Notes: generated by a model not told the origin, from the letters alone. DNA of 64,000 nt from Levilactobacillus namurensis (GCF_032197885.1 NZ_CP134159.1:124001-188000), one strand, 5' to 3'; numbered from the stretch's first letter, positions 17,656-26,738 are shown. Translations and numbers: made by a program.

Positions 17656-17695
17656 AAAAAAGCAGCAAGGTACGTCATCAACGTCCCTTGCTACT
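17656..17695 (-). terminator. Intra-operon terminator/attenuator between phnD and phnC
   Basis: On the minus strand GTAGCAAGG / CCTTGCTGC followed by TTTTTT, directly after the phnD stop. Partial termination here would give excess binding protein over membrane components. Confidence 0.75.
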
Positions 17696-17716
17696 CTTTC
17701 TTGACGTTAGCACGTA

Positions 17717-18670
17717 CTACTTATTGAGTGCTTCCGCTTTCTTATCGTAATCACGAATGATGTTAAAGTTGCTGTCTTTGGAGTCGGCGTAACCTTCGTG
17801 AGAGTACACGCTGGAAATGATGGCGTGACCCTTCTTGGTCTTCGCGATGGCCTTGAAGGCTTCAGCAACCTTCTTTTGCCATTTAGCGGTCATGTCGCCC
17901 CGAACCGTGATGGTATCGTTTGGAATCTTACCCGTGGTGTAGATTGGGACCACTTGACTCATGATGTTTGGCACATCTTTCTTGACCAGGTTCCGAGCAC
18001 CTTGGAAGACGAAAGCGGCGTCCGTGTTCTTGTTGTATACGGAGAGCACCCCTTGGTCATGACCCTTGACTTGGACCGTCTTGATCCCGTCTTTGTTGAC
18101 GTTGATGCCGTGTTCCAGCAATTCAACAGCTGGGAAGATCCAGCCGGCAGTCGACGTGGTGTCTTGAACGGCAATCTTCTTGCCCTTCAGATCCTTGATC
18201 GACTTGATGCCGCTGTCCTTACGAACCAGAATCTGGGAACGGTAGTAGTTGACCAATTGCTTAGTGGCTTGGTCGTTCGGTTCCTTGACCCCGTAACGTT
18301 CGGCTTGCAGAATCGCCTTGTCGTGGTATTGCTTGTGCGCGAGGACGTAAGCGTCAGGTGGCAGGAAGCCGACATCGACTTTCTTGGACCCCATGGCTTC
18401 GACAATCGTGTTGTAGTCCGTGGAAACACTAACGGTGACAGGAATGCCTAATTGCTTCTTCAACAGACCTTCCAGTGGCTTAGCTTTGGCCTCAATCGTT
18501 CCGGCGTTGGATGAAGGGACGAATTCAACGGTCAGCTTCTTAGGGGTGTATCCCGCAGAAGATGAACTGGTTGAACTGGTGGCCTTACCACAACCGAACA
18601 AAGTGATGGGCAATACTAAGAGGGCTAATCCGAGTACGGCAAATCGTTTAGCCTTACCTCGCAAATGCAT
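17717..18670 (-). CDS. phnD: Phosphonate-type ABC transporter substrate-binding lipoprotein
   Basis: A 317-residue lipoprotein: basic start, hydrophobic helix and lipobox LFGC with Cys27, then a Ser-rich linker. The mature part has PhnD-family marks such as VEFVPSSNAG, VDVGFLPPDAY and LKGKKIAVQDTTSTAG. The ATG at 18670 is used because GAGGAG ends 8 nt before it; an in-frame GTG at 18679 overlaps that site. It captures the phosphonate-like ligand outside the cell for PhnC/PhnE. Known relatives bind phosphonates, phosphite or phosphate monoesters. First gene of the five-gene operon. Confidence 0.88.
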   Translation of the reverse strand: MHLRGKAKRFAVLGLALLVLPITLFGCGKATSSTSSSSAGYTPKKLTVEFVPSSNAGTIEAKAKPLEGLLKKQLGIPVTVSVSTDYNTIVEAMGSKKVDVGFLPPDAYVLAHKQYHDKAILQAERYGVKEPNDQATKQLVNYYRSQILVRKDSGIKSIKDLKGKKIAVQDTTSTAGWIFPAVELLEHGINVNKDGIKTVQVKGHDQGVLSVYNKNTDAAFVFQGARNLVKKDVPNIMSQVVPIYTTGKIPNDTITVRGDMTAKWQKKVAEAFKAIAKTKKGHAIISSVYSHEGYADSKDSNFNIIRDYDKKAEALNK

Positions 18671-18718
18671 GTATCTCACTCCTCAGATATGTAATTTAGC
18701 TGCGTTTGATTCTTTTTC

Positions 18719-18746
18719 ATTCTAGCAGAGTCCCGAACTTTTGCAA
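18719..18746 (-). promoter_or_regulatory. Promoter of the phn operon
   Basis: On the minus strand TTGCAA (18746-18741) and TAGAAT (18724-18719) are 16 nt apart, the -10 extended by TGC. No phosphate-regulon (PhoP) box was recognised nearby. Confidence 0.6.
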
Positions 18747-18910
18747 TCCAAAACGACTATAAATTTCGTTATTAAATATTTTATATTTAGATAAATTCCG
18801 GTAAACGGGAACGTAAAACGTAAAACCTGAACGTTAAAAAGTTTTTTTGCCCCGACCCGTTTGAAAATGATTTGACCTAACAAAATTGATTTTCATGAAT
18901 TTTCAGGATA

Positions 18911-18946
18911 AAAAAGTTCCCCTATCAGTGGTTAATAGGGGAACTT
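18911..18946 (-). terminator. Terminator downstream of the SDR gene
   Basis: AAGTTCCCCTAT / ATAGGGGAACTT, 12-bp arms, with TTTTT on the minus strand. It ends the SDR transcript, about 130 nt after the stop; the stretch between holds no recognisable gene. Confidence 0.8.
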
Positions 18947-19073
18947 GGCTGTACGATTTTGTGAAGCTACAAGACGCGTTTGGGGGAGTGGTGTAACGCA
19001 ACTGGTTACGTCTAGCGTGACCAGACGCCATCGAAGGGGTGCGTTAACGGATTCGATGTCCCACTTGGTGAGA

Positions 19074-19805
19074 CTATTGGGCGGTCAAGCCGCCGTCGAA
19101 GACGAATTCGGCGCCAGTCGCGTAACTGGAGTCGTCAGAGGCCAGGAACAGAACGGCCTTAGAGATTTCTTCGGGTTGCGCTACCCGCTGGAGCGGAATC
19201 ATCTTGGCGAACTGTTTAACGGCTTCGTCGGTGTCTCCTTGGTGGATCATTGGCGTATCAATGACTCCCGGATGAACGGAGTTGACCCGGATGCCGTAGT
19301 GCGCCAGTTCTAGTGCGGCGGCTTTACTGAACCCGCGGACGGCGAACTTGGTGTCCGTGTATCCCACGGCGCCCCCGACTAGACCGTTGATGGAGGAGAC
19401 GTTAACAATGCTGCCATGGTGTTGGGCTTTCATGGCTGCGGCGGCGAATTTAGTTCCCAAGAAGACGCTGAGCTGGTTGATCTTGAAAATCTTGAGGTAG
19501 TCGTCTGTGCTAACGTCGAAGAGGGACTTGGAATAGGTGATGCCGGCGTTGTTGACCAGAACATCTAGGTGACCGAACTGGCTGACAGTCTGGTCAATGA
19601 CCTGGTGCCAGTCGGCTTCACTAGTCACGTCGTGGGACATGAAGTGCGCGTGGTCACCGAGCTTATCCGCCGTGGCTTGGCCTTCCGTGGCGTTGACGTC
19701 GGTGAGAACCACCGTGGCCCCGTGATCAATAAAGGCTTTGGCGTGGCTGGCGCCCATCCCTTGGGCGGCACCGGTAACGATAACAACTTTTCCGTTAAAA
19801 TCCAT
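19074..19805 (-). CDS. Short-chain dehydrogenase/reductase
   Basis: A 243-residue classical SDR with TGAAQGMG (11-18) for the cofactor, NNAG (85-88), Ser138, Tyr149 and Lys153 (YTDTK), and the usual GG(L)TAQ ending. An aspartate at the end of beta-strand 2 (LTDVN, Asp36) suggests NAD(H) rather than NADP(H). Closest general resemblance is to hydroxysteroid and secondary-alcohol dehydrogenases of lactobacilli; substrate unknown. GGAGG precedes the ATG. It is divergent from a MerR-type regulator gene, which probably controls it. Confidence 0.87.
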   Translation of the reverse strand: MDFNGKVVIVTGAAQGMGASHAKAFIDHGATVVLTDVNATEGQATADKLGDHAHFMSHDVTSEADWHQVIDQTVSQFGHLDVLVNNAGITYSKSLFDVSTDDYLKIFKINQLSVFLGTKFAAAAMKAQHHGSIVNVSSINGLVGGAVGYTDTKFAVRGFSKAAALELAHYGIRVNSVHPGVIDTPMIHQGDTDEAVKQFAKMIPLQRVAQPEEISKAVLFLASDDSSYATGAEFVFDGGLTAQ

Positions 19806-19923
19806 GGGAAATTCCTCCTATATTAGATATGTGGAACCGTTTTCTATTGAGCAAGTTTACGCCTTTAATTGGGAATTACAAGCTAAATGCTAGGGTGATT
19901 TTCTCGCACATGGTGGCTAAGTT

Positions 19924-19952
19924 TTGCCTTTTACATGGCGCTACGCTATGCT
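19924..19952 (+). promoter_or_regulatory. Promoter of the MerR-family regulator gene
   Basis: TTGCCT (19924-19929) and TATGCT (19947-19952) with a 17-nt spacer, 32 nt before the ATG at 19985. Confidence 0.5.
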
Positions 19953-19984
19953 AAGGAAATTGGAAAATGAAAGGGAGTTAACGA

Positions 19985-20425
19985 ATGACTTACTCAATCG
20001 GTCAGGTGGCTGATAAGACGGGCCTTAGTGCCTATACGTTGCGCTACTATGATCACGAAGGCTTAATGCCGTTTGTGCAGCGGACTGCGGCGGGACGGCG
20101 CCGGTTCACGGAACATGATTTAGAGATGATTGAATTGATTACTTGCTTGAAGGATACGGGGATGGCGCTGAAAGATATTCGGCACGTCGTTGAGGTGGCA
20201 CAACAGGGTGATCAGTCGTTGGAGCAACGTTTGGCGTTGTTCAAGGCTCACCGCGACCGGGTAGATGCACAGATTGCCCAGCTACAGACTTACCGGCGCA
20301 AGATTGATTACAAAGTGCGTTACTTTGAAGCGGCTTGTGAAGCCGGTACGGAAGCAGCGGTCGAAGGTAATTGTCACTTGCCCGACATGCCCATCCGCAT
20401 TAATGATGCACTGCGAGTGAAGTGA
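19985..20425 (+). CDS. MerR-family transcriptional regulator
   Basis: A 146-residue regulator. Residues 1-70 form the MerR winged helix (YSIGQVADKTGLSAYTLRYY, then RRRFTEHDLEMI), followed by a long dimerisation helix (about 80-115). Cysteines at 118 and 130 lie in a short tail, which in related AdhR/NmlR-like proteins is where aldehyde or electrophile sensing occurs; that function is inferred. The divergent SDR gene is the obvious target. A perfect parS site begins 10 nt after its stop codon. Confidence 0.85.
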   Translation: MTYSIGQVADKTGLSAYTLRYYDHEGLMPFVQRTAAGRRRFTEHDLEMIELITCLKDTGMALKDIRHVVEVAQQGDQSLEQRLALFKAHRDRVDAQIAQLQTYRRKIDYKVRYFEAACEAGTEAAVEGNCHLPDMPIRINDALRVK

Positions 20426-20434
20426 ATGGGTGAG

Positions 20435-20450
20435 TGTTTCACGTGAAACA
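20435..20450. other. parS site (perfect)
   Basis: TGTTTCACGTGAAACA matches the ParB-binding consensus at all 16 bases. It lies between the MerR gene and its terminator. Confidence 0.82.
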
Positions 20451-20454
20451 ACAG

Positions 20455-20503
20455 AAAATCGTCTCTTGAGTCCCGCATTTGCGGGCCCTAGAGACGATTT
20501 TTA
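20455..20503. terminator. Bidirectional terminator
   Basis: Outer arms AAAATCGTCTCT / AGAGACGATTTT with an inner CCCGC / GCGGG hairpin and a T-run on the plus side. Ends the MerR transcript. Confidence 0.85.
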
Positions 20504-20520
20504 AAAGTTAAAGCTAGTAG

Positions 20521-20724
20521 TTAATCTTGTTTTTCTGAAGTGATTTGTTGCTGTAATTGGTCCACGATTTCGGCGTGCTTCTTTTCAGAAATCTTAACCT
20601 TGTACAGGTAAATAAATAAGGCGAGAACGTGGAAGAGTAATCCAGCCCAGAAGGCGACCAATTTGAATACCGTCGCGGAAAATTGAATCCATCGTGGTGG
20701 ACCAATAATATGAATCAGTATGGG
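20521..20724 (-). pseudogene. C-terminal remnant of a GPH-family sugar transporter
   Basis: The minus-strand frame ending in TAA at 20521 reads a hydrophobic helix (FKLVAFWAGLLFHVLALFIY) then YKVKISEKKHAEIVDQLQQQ. The charged ending with KHAEIVxQL is typical of the C-terminus of glycoside-pentoside-hexuronide:cation symporters such as LacS or XylP. Only about 66 codons are open, with no ATG and no ribosome site, so the rest of the gene has been lost. Its position next to lacLM fits a former lactose or galactoside permease. A small plus-strand gene overlaps its broken end. Confidence 0.5.
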
Positions 20725-20940
20725 TTATTAAAAACGTTAGAGATTACGCAACAGGGGACCTTTATGAACGGTGATAAAATTTCGGAAGTCACCGTTAAGA
20801 ACTTTATTCGTCAATCGGAATATTGGAATTTGACGTTTAAGGTGGAAAAGACTGCGGATCATCCTGGGGGGCTGACGATTTTTGGGAAGGACTTTGGGAA
20901 TCACCCGCAAGATATTAAATTTAAGTTTTACTATGAATAA
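20710..20940 (+). CDS. Small hypothetical protein upstream of lacL
   Basis: Encodes 76 residues from an ATG with only a weak ribosome site (GGTGG, 9 nt upstream). The sequence is soluble with mixed alpha/beta character and no recognised domain (central stretch KNFIRQSEYWNLTFKVEK). It may be the end of a broken gene rather than a complete one, since it begins where the transporter remnant on the other strand is interrupted. It ends 49 nt before the -10 element of lacL. Confidence 0.4.
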   Translation: MNQYGLLKTLEITQQGTFMNGDKISEVTVKNFIRQSEYWNLTFKVEKTADHPGGLTIFGKDFGNHPQDIKFKFYYE

Positions 20941-20989
20941 ATTTTTGCCTAAATTTCAGTAAAACTCGTAACTAAGGTCACAGGTGTAG

Positions 20990-21024
20990 TACAATGACCC
21001 TAAGCAATAATGTAAGCGTTTTAA
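20990..21024 (+). promoter_or_regulatory. lacL -10 element and cre-like box
   Basis: TACAAT at 20990-20995 is a candidate -10 without a strong -35. TGTAAGCGTTTTAA at 21011-21024 matches the cre consensus except for one base and lies just downstream, where CcpA would block transcription. Confidence 0.5.
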
Positions 21025-21053
21025 ACTTAGAATCCGAAAGGGAGGTTTTGGTG

Positions 21054-22946
21054 TTGCAAGCAGAATTGAAGTGGCTGGACGATCCGGAGACGTTTCGGGT
21101 CAACCAATTACCAGCGCATAGTGACCACCATTACTACGCAACGGTGACCGATGCGGACCAAGGGACCAATCAGCTGGAGCAGTCGCTGGACGGAACTTGG
21201 CAGTTCGCCTTTGCGCCCAATCCGCAAGAACGCCCACAAGGCTTTTATCGGCCGGACTTTGACCGACGCAGCTTCGACACGATTCAGGTGCCGGGCCATA
21301 TCGAATTGGCCGGGTACGGTCAGATTCAATACATTAACACGGCTTATCCGTGGGAAGGCAGTCATTATCGGCGGCCGGCCTACACGTTAGGTGACCGGAC
21401 CGGGAAACCGGGGATGTTCAGTGAGGCCCCCGATAACACGGTCGGCGCCTACGCCAAGCACTTTACCCTGAACCCAGGGCTGCAAGGCCAGCGGGTCATC
21501 GTGCAGTTCGACGGGGTCGAAGAAGCCCTCTACCTATGGTTGAACGGGCACTTTGTGGGGTATGCCGAGGATAGCTTTACCCGTTCCGAATTTGACCTGA
21601 CTCCCTACCTGCAGCCAGGCGATAACTTGATTGCGGTGGAGGTCTTCAAACGGTGCACGGCGTCGTTCTTAGAGGACCAAGACATGTTCCGGTTCTCGGG
21701 AATCTTCCGCAGCGTGCGCCTGTTGGCCCAGCCGAAGTTACACGTCAATGACCTGACCATCCGCGCCAACGTTCAAGATGACCTGAAGACGGGGGACCTA
21801 AACGTCACGGCGCAGTTAGCGGCCGATACGTTTGACGGTGCCCAAGTTCACCTGACCTTACGCGATGCTCGGGGGGCACGGCTATTGGAGCGGACAAGTT
21901 CGGCGGATGACACGGTCAGCTTTACCCATTTGACCGTGCCAACCGTCCACCTCTGGCAACACCACGACCCGTACCTCTACCAGCTAACACTGGAATTGCT
22001 GGATGCGCAGGGCAACGTGATCGAAGTCGTCCCTTACGTGGTCGGCTTCCGGCGCCTCGAATTGAAGGACAAGGTCATGCTGCTGAACGGTCAGCGTCTA
22101 ATCTTAAACGGCGTTAACCGGCACGAATGGGATGCGCGGACGGGCCGCAACGTTTCACTAGCGGACATGCACCGCGACCTCAGTATTTTTAAGCAGGCCC
22201 ACATCAACGCGGTTCGGACCTGTCATTACTCGGATCAAGACGTGTGGTACGACCTCTGCGACCAAGCGGGAATCTATATGATGGCCGAAAATAACTTGGA
22301 ATCACACGGAACTTGGCAGAAGCGCGGTGCCGTTGAACCCTCGTATAACGTACCGGGTTCCTTACCAGAATGGCGTGCCGTGGTTCTGGACCGGGCCCGC
22401 AGTAACTACCAGACGTTCAAGAATCACCCGGCCATCCTGTTCTGGTCTCTGGGGAACGAGTCCTACGCGGGGGACAATATCGCCGCGATGAACCAGTTCT
22501 ACAAAGACCACGATGACACGCGGTTGACCCACTATGAAGGCGTCTGCCGTAACCGGGACTACGCCGACCGCATTTCCGACATGGAAAGCATGATGTACGA
22601 TCCTCCTAAAGCCATTCGCGACTACCTGCAACATGATCCGCAAAAGCCGTTCATCAACTGCGAATACATGCACGATATGGGGAACTCTTTGGGCGGCATG
22701 CAAAGTTACATGGACTTGCTGGACGAGTTCCCGATGTACCAGGGTGGCTTCATCTGGGACTATATCGACCAGGCCCTGTTGGTCAAAGATGAAGTCACGG
22801 GCCGCGATGTTTTGCGGTATGGTGGAGACTTTGACGACCGGCCAGCCGACTACGAATTCTCCGGTGACGGTCTGTTGTTTGCGGACCGGACCCCGAAACC
22901 AGCACTTCAGGAGGTGAGCCACTATTATGGCAACTACGACGACTAA
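21054..22946 (+). CDS. lacL: Beta-galactosidase large subunit
   Basis: A 630-residue GH2 enzyme subunit that splits lactose into glucose and galactose together with LacM. The TTG at 21054 gives [20 protein letters not shown], the usual LacL opening, and GGGAGG lies 8 nt upstream; a GTG one codon earlier is less well placed. The acid/base glutamate is Glu469 in GNES and the nucleophile is Glu537 in CEYMHDMGN. It ends where LacZ would continue, the remainder being supplied by lacM, whose gene overlaps by 20 nt. The cre-like box upstream suggests catabolite repression. No intact lactose permease is adjacent. Confidence 0.93.
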   Translation: MQAELKWLDDPETFRVNQLPAHSDHHYYATVTDADQGTNQLEQSLDGTWQFAFAPNPQERPQGFYRPDFDRRSFDTIQVPGHIELAGYGQIQYINTAYPWEGSHYRRPAYTLGDRTGKPGMFSEAPDNTVGAYAKHFTLNPGLQGQRVIVQFDGVEEALYLWLNGHFVGYAEDSFTRSEFDLTPYLQPGDNLIAVEVFKRCTASFLEDQDMFRFSGIFRSVRLLAQPKLHVNDLTIRANVQDDLKTGDLNVTAQLAADTFDGAQVHLTLRDARGARLLERTSSADDTVSFTHLTVPTVHLWQHHDPYLYQLTLELLDAQGNVIEVVPYVVGFRRLELKDKVMLLNGQRLILNGVNRHEWDARTGRNVSLADMHRDLSIFKQAHINAVRTCHYSDQDVWYDLCDQAGIYMMAENNLESHGTWQKRGAVEPSYNVPGSLPEWRAVVLDRARSNYQTFKNHPAILFWSLGNESYAGDNIAAMNQFYKDHDDTRLTHYEGVCRNRDYADRISDMESMMYDPPKAIRDYLQHDPQKPFINCEYMHDMGNSLGGMQSYMDLLDEFPMYQGGFIWDYIDQALLVKDEVTGRDVLRYGGDFDDRPADYEFSGDGLLFADRTPKPALQEVSHYYGNYDD

Positions 22947-23901
22947 GCTACACGTCATTTACGGCGACACGACCCTGGGATTAGTGGGCGAGCACTTCCA
23001 CTACATCTTCAACTATGACCGGGGTGGCCTAGAATCCTTACAACAGTACGGTAAAGAGTGGTTGTACCGGACCCCCAAGCCGGCGTTTTGGCGCGCCACC
23101 ACGGATAACGACCGGGGGAACCACTTCTCGGCGCATGCCGCGATGTGGCTGGGGGCGGACCTCTTCAGTCCCTGCACCGATATCGAAGTGGCGGTCAACG
23201 GGCGGGTCATCACACTCCCCGTTGCGCCCGAAAACAACCGCTATAGCGACCACGAGACGGCGGATACGGTCAGCCTGACCTTCACTTACACCACCACGAC
23301 GGTTCCGGCGACCATGGTTGAAGTGGTCTACACGGTGGATGCAACGGGTCAACTCACGATTCAGGAAAACTATACGGGTCAACCGGGCTTGCCCGAGCTA
23401 CCGGCGTTAGGGTTCCAGTTGATTGCGCCCACCATGGCCAGCGGCTTCAGTTACCAGGGCTTGTCCGGAGAGACCTACCCCGATCGGATGGCTGGGGGCA
23501 TTCCGGGCACTTACACGGTTGACGGCTTGCCCGTGACGCCGTACCTGGTGCCGCAAGAAAACGGGATGCACATGCAGACGCAGCAAGTGACGGTCACCCG
23601 GCAGACCACGTTGAACAACGCCGACCCGGACCAGCAGGCCTTTTCGTTGACGGTTCAACAAGCTGATGAACCGTTTGCGTTCAGCTGCCTGCCGTACACG
23701 GCGGCGGAACTGGAAAATGCAACTCACCAAGAAGAATTACCGCCTGCCCGTCGGACGGTCCTGACCATCTATGGCGCCGTGCGGGGCGTCGGTGGGATTG
23801 ATAGTTGGGGCGCTGATGTTGAGCCGGAATACCATATTTCGGCCGAGACGGGTCACAGCTTTAGCTTTAAGATTGCGGGTCCTGATGAACTTAATCATTA
23901 A
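22927..23901 (+). CDS. lacM: Beta-galactosidase small subunit
   Basis: A 324-residue partner of LacL corresponding to the C-terminal part of LacZ. The stretch [17 protein letters not shown], with the tryptophan and asparagine/aspartate of the LacZ active-site edge, is intact. CAGGAGG within the end of lacL serves as its ribosome site, so the two are translationally coupled. A terminator follows directly. Confidence 0.93.
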   Translation: MATTTTKLHVIYGDTTLGLVGEHFHYIFNYDRGGLESLQQYGKEWLYRTPKPAFWRATTDNDRGNHFSAHAAMWLGADLFSPCTDIEVAVNGRVITLPVAPENNRYSDHETADTVSLTFTYTTTTVPATMVEVVYTVDATGQLTIQENYTGQPGLPELPALGFQLIAPTMASGFSYQGLSGETYPDRMAGGIPGTYTVDGLPVTPYLVPQENGMHMQTQQVTVTRQTTLNNADPDQQAFSLTVQQADEPFAFSCLPYTAAELENATHQEELPPARRTVLTIYGAVRGVGGIDSWGADVEPEYHISAETGHSFSFKIAGPDELNH

Positions 23902-23906
23902 TCACA

Positions 23907-23937
23907 AGAGAGTCGGTTTGATGCCGGCTCTTTTTTG
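23907..23937 (+). terminator. Terminator of lacLM
   Basis: AGAGTCGG / CCGGCTCT, followed by TTTTTT. Confidence 0.85.
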
Positions 23938-24170
23938 AGCTTGATTATCAAAATAGTAATAAAAAGAGGGCGCTAACCCCCGGAATGTAAAGGTTCTGCA
24001 TGACTTGTGTAAAGAGGGTTGTGCTGGGGCACAAGAGCAGGTATCTTAGAAATATGTTCTTGTGAAAATCACAAATCTTAGTTAATAATTAAATTTGATT
24101 ATTAAAAACTATTATTAATAATTAAGAACAAACGCGTACCTAACAGGATGTGGTTCGGGGGGCTTTCAGC

Positions 24171-24476
24171 ATGACAGACTACACAGTTCAGCAGGCAGCA
24201 GAATTGGTGGGACTCACACCGGCGGCGGTGCAGGTCTACCAGCAACAGGGATTGATTACGGCCACGGCCCAAGGCACCTTAGACGCCAGTGCGTTGCAGT
24301 GGCTCAGTCGGATCAAGCGGTTACGGCTCAGTGGGATGGCGCTCTCCCAGATTGCGGCGTACGTCGCCCAGAATCGGGTGGATGGTCAGCCACTGGCTAC
24401 CGACCAGCCGCAAGAGCAGTATACCCGTTTCTTAGCCGAATCCACGCCGCCCCTCACTTGGGATTACTCGGATTAA
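24171..24476 (+). CDS. Small MerR-like DNA-binding protein
   Basis: Encodes 101 residues from the ATG at 24171, with a G-run 9 nt upstream. The N-terminal half is a MerR-type winged helix (YTVQQAAELVGLTPAAVQVY, then a wing and SRIKRLRLSGMALSQI), but the long dimerisation helix and effector domain are nearly absent, so it is a minimal version. The arginine usually found in the LRYY motif is replaced (VQVY). It sits just upstream of the TPP riboswitch but has no obvious link with thiamine. The gap before it (23938-24170) is AT-rich and holds nothing else I recognise. Confidence 0.6.
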   Translation: MTDYTVQQAAELVGLTPAAVQVYQQQGLITATAQGTLDASALQWLSRIKRLRLSGMALSQIAAYVAQNRVDGQPLATDQPQEQYTRFLAESTPPLTWDYSD

Positions 24477-24524
24477 CTTGAGTTCTAGCAGTGATAACGG
24501 TACCATGGAAGTAAATCTAAATAC

Positions 24525-24663
24525 GAAAACACTAGGGGTGCCCCAATTGGGCTGAGATGAACGATCGTTCGATCCCTTTGAACCTGTTAAGTTAGGACTT
24601 GCGAAGGAAAGTGTTCGATTAAAACGACTTTCGCGCGGACTCGACCCAGCGGGAGTCGTTTTT
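24525..24663 (+). promoter_or_regulatory. TPP riboswitch (THI box) with terminator
   Basis: Aptamer 24525-24616: closing stem AACACT / AGTGTT, the pyrimidine-sensing CTGAGATGAAC, and the pyrophosphate arm CCCTTTGAACCTG with GCGAAGGAA. A terminator, AACGACT / AGTCGTT plus a T-run, occupies 24621-24663. In the family, thiamine pyrophosphate binding favours termination, lowering expression of the transporter downstream. Confidence 0.95.
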
Positions 24664-24685
24664 GTAAATCAAAGGAGTTTTTTGG

Positions 24686-25870
24686 ATGAAGACACAGTTA
24701 CATGGCCTCTTTTTACTTTGGCTTGGCGCGGCAATCTCGATTGCCGAGATCGTGACCGGTACCCTGATGGCCCCACTAGGATGGCAACGGGGATTGGCGG
24801 CGATTCTGGTGGGGCACTTGATCGGTTGTGGCCTCTTTCTGTTGCCGGCGGCTTACTTATCCGCTCAGCAACACCAGTCGGCGATTGGGGTGACCCAGAC
24901 GGTCTTTGGTCCCTGGGGCGTCCGGCTCTTTTCCCTCTTGAACGCGTTGCAATTATTAGGTTGGACCGCTGTGATGATCGTCAATGCCCAGCTCGCGATG
25001 AACGGTATTTCCCAGCACTTGCTGGGGTTCCACTCGGCCGTCTTAATGGCCAGCATCGTGGCGGCCTTGATTATTGTCTGGCTACTCCTAGACCACGACT
25101 GGTTGTTTCGGGTGAATAACCTGGTCGTGATTCTCCTGGCCGTGGGGATGCTGGTCATGATGGGCGCCATCTTGGCGACCGGGCACGTCCATCCCAGTCA
25201 TGGTGCGGCGTTAAGCTTTGGGAGTGCCGTTGAATTGAACGTCACCATGGCCCTATCCTGGTTACCCTTAATTGGGGACTACACCCGTAAGACCACGCAA
25301 CCCTGGCGGGCTAGCCTGGTCAGCGTGAGCGGGTATTTCCTGGGGAGCGTCGCGATGTTCGCGATTGGCTTATTCACCGTGATCTTAACGGGTCAGGCGG
25401 ACTTCACGGCCGTCTTAGCCCAGTCGAAGATCGGGATTCTGGCCCTGCTGGTGATCGTGTTCTCAACCGTGACCACTACCTTCATGGACGCTTTTTCGGC
25501 GGCCACCAACTTGAACAACTTGGTGCACCGGGGGCACGTGAACCTGTGGGGTGTCGGCGTCACGGTGGTGGGGCTAGCCATCGCGTTAGGGGTCTCGATG
25601 ACCTTCTACCAGAACTTCTTGTACGCGATTGGCGCGGTCTTCTCCCCGTTATTCGCCATTTTGGCGGTCAGCGTTTTCGGGCTCAAGCAACGGTTAGCCG
25701 TGGGTTGGAACTTCGCGTGGTGGCTCGTCGGGGTCATCGGGTATTCCTGGTTACAGAAGCTGGATTTCTTTGGCGGGACCACGTTATTGCTCCTGCTGGG
25801 GTTATCGGTAGGCGTCTACCTGACGAGCCGGGTCACCCGGCGGTATCCCTTGATGACTAAGCAAGATTAA
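24686..25870 (+). CDS. cytX: Thiamine-precursor transporter of the NCS1 family (CytX)
   Basis: A 394-residue membrane protein with about 12 hydrophobic segments, related to cytosine permease (CodB). Members of this branch downstream of TPP riboswitches are called CytX and are proposed to import hydroxymethylpyrimidine. The family motif region GAAISIAEIVTGTLMAPLG lies in the first segment and LSWLPLIGDYTR in the sixth. AAAGGAG precedes the ATG by 8 nt. The riboswitch is the main support for a thiamine role rather than cytosine. Confidence 0.88.
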   Translation: MKTQLHGLFLLWLGAAISIAEIVTGTLMAPLGWQRGLAAILVGHLIGCGLFLLPAAYLSAQQHQSAIGVTQTVFGPWGVRLFSLLNALQLLGWTAVMIVNAQLAMNGISQHLLGFHSAVLMASIVAALIIVWLLLDHDWLFRVNNLVVILLAVGMLVMMGAILATGHVHPSHGAALSFGSAVELNVTMALSWLPLIGDYTRKTTQPWRASLVSVSGYFLGSVAMFAIGLFTVILTGQADFTAVLAQSKIGILALLVIVFSTVTTTFMDAFSAATNLNNLVHRGHVNLWGVGVTVVGLAIALGVSMTFYQNFLYAIGAVFSPLFAILAVSVFGLKQRLAVGWNFAWWLVGVIGYSWLQKLDFFGGTTLLLLLGLSVGVYLTSRVTRRYPLMTKQD

Positions 25871-25879
25871 CGCAAAATG

Positions 25880-25927
25880 AACGCCCGGATTCGGTCAGTG
25901 TGTGCTGACCGAATCCGGGCGTTTTTT
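25880..25927. terminator. Bidirectional terminator between cytX and cadD
   Basis: AACGCCCGGATTCGGTCAG / CTGACCGAATCCGGGCGTT, 19-bp arms with a 6-nt loop and TTTTTT. It abuts a parS site. Confidence 0.92.
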
Positions 25928-25942
25928 GTTTCACATGAAACA
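25927..25942. other. parS site (one mismatch)
   Basis: TGTTTCACATGAAACA, one base from the ParB consensus, between the terminator and the end of the cadD-like gene. Confidence 0.65.
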
Positions 25943-26515
25943 TTAAGGGGCGTAGGCGCGAAACAGCAGTGAGCACCCGATGAACAGGTACAAGACTGCC
26001 GTGACATAGTGGCCGTTGCGCTGTAACCAGTGGCGGTAGGACAACTGGGCCAGACACTTGGCCGCCCAATAGAAGACCGTCAGCATGGCAAACAGGGTGA
26101 TGATCAAGACCACAATCTGCCAGGATAGAGCCTGGGTCAGTAAGGGGACGTAAACGCTGATGTTGTCGGCGCCGGTCGAAATGATTAACGTCGCGATGGT
26201 CCAGGAGAGGCGGTGACGAGACTTAGTCAGTTGAGAGGAATCCTGAGCTGAGGGTGCGGTGAACGCCGTTTTTAGCCCGATGAGAATCGGAAAGATGCCC
26301 AGGACACCCATAATCGTGGTTTGGGGCAGACTGCGTAACGGATACGCACAAAGGCCGCTGATCAGAAGCAGTACCGTGGTTCCCAGACAATCACCCAGGT
26401 AGATGGCGCGGTTGGCTGAGTTGCCATGGATTCCGAATAAGATGGTCAGTAAAATCAAGCAATCAATACTGGTCGATGCGTAAGCCACGATACCCGTTGC
26501 GATAGTGGTCAACAT
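25943..26515 (-). CDS. cadD: CadD-family cadmium/metal resistance transporter
   Basis: A 190-residue membrane protein with about five to six hydrophobic segments. CadD-type marks are STSIDCLILLTILF in the first helix, GDCLGTTVLLLIS, and GADNISVYVPL near the middle. Family members export cadmium or related cations, but several chromosomal homologues have not been tested. GAGGAACC lies before the ATG. It is divergent from the haem-efflux operon; no cadC-like regulator is adjacent. Confidence 0.8.
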   Translation of the reverse strand: MLTTIATGIVAYASTSIDCLILLTILFGIHGNSANRAIYLGDCLGTTVLLLISGLCAYPLRSLPQTTIMGVLGIFPILIGLKTAFTAPSAQDSSQLTKSRHRLSWTIATLIISTGADNISVYVPLLTQALSWQIVVLIITLFAMLTVFYWAAKCLAQLSYRHWLQRNGHYVTAVLYLFIGCSLLFRAYAP

Positions 26516-26653
26516 GGTGGTTCCTCCCCGAAAACGTTAGTGAATTAAGCGTACCATACGGCCGGACTAGTGACGCACCCCCGCCGCAATCACACAAGAA
26601 ATTTATGATTTTAGACAATAATTTAACAATCTTCGGTACTGGAACGGCTAAAG

Positions 26654-26714
26654 TTGACACGGTGTCACCAACGTGCTATTCTCAATTCATCACCTAAAAG
26701 TGACACGGTGTCAC
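26654..26714 (+). promoter_or_regulatory. hrt operon promoter with two HrtR-type operators
   Basis: TTGACA (26654-26659) and TATTCT (26677-26682) are 17 nt apart. TGACACGGTGTCA occurs twice: at 26655-26667, overlapping the -35, and within GTGACACGGTGTCAC at 26700-26714, after the start site. The lactococcal HrtR operator is the palindrome ATGACACAGTGTCAT, so both copies fit its core. Confidence 0.8.
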
Positions 26715-26738
26715 TAACCATTTTCAGGAGGCGTTTCA

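Noticed and set aside
20514..20705. A 63-codon minus-strand frame overlapping the transporter remnant in another frame
   Set aside because: Its product has no hydrophobic segment or known ending, whereas the neighbouring frame matches GPH C-termini.
22362..22958. A minus-strand frame of 198 codons opposite lacL
   Set aside because: Shadow frame of a GC-rich gene; lacL is unambiguous.
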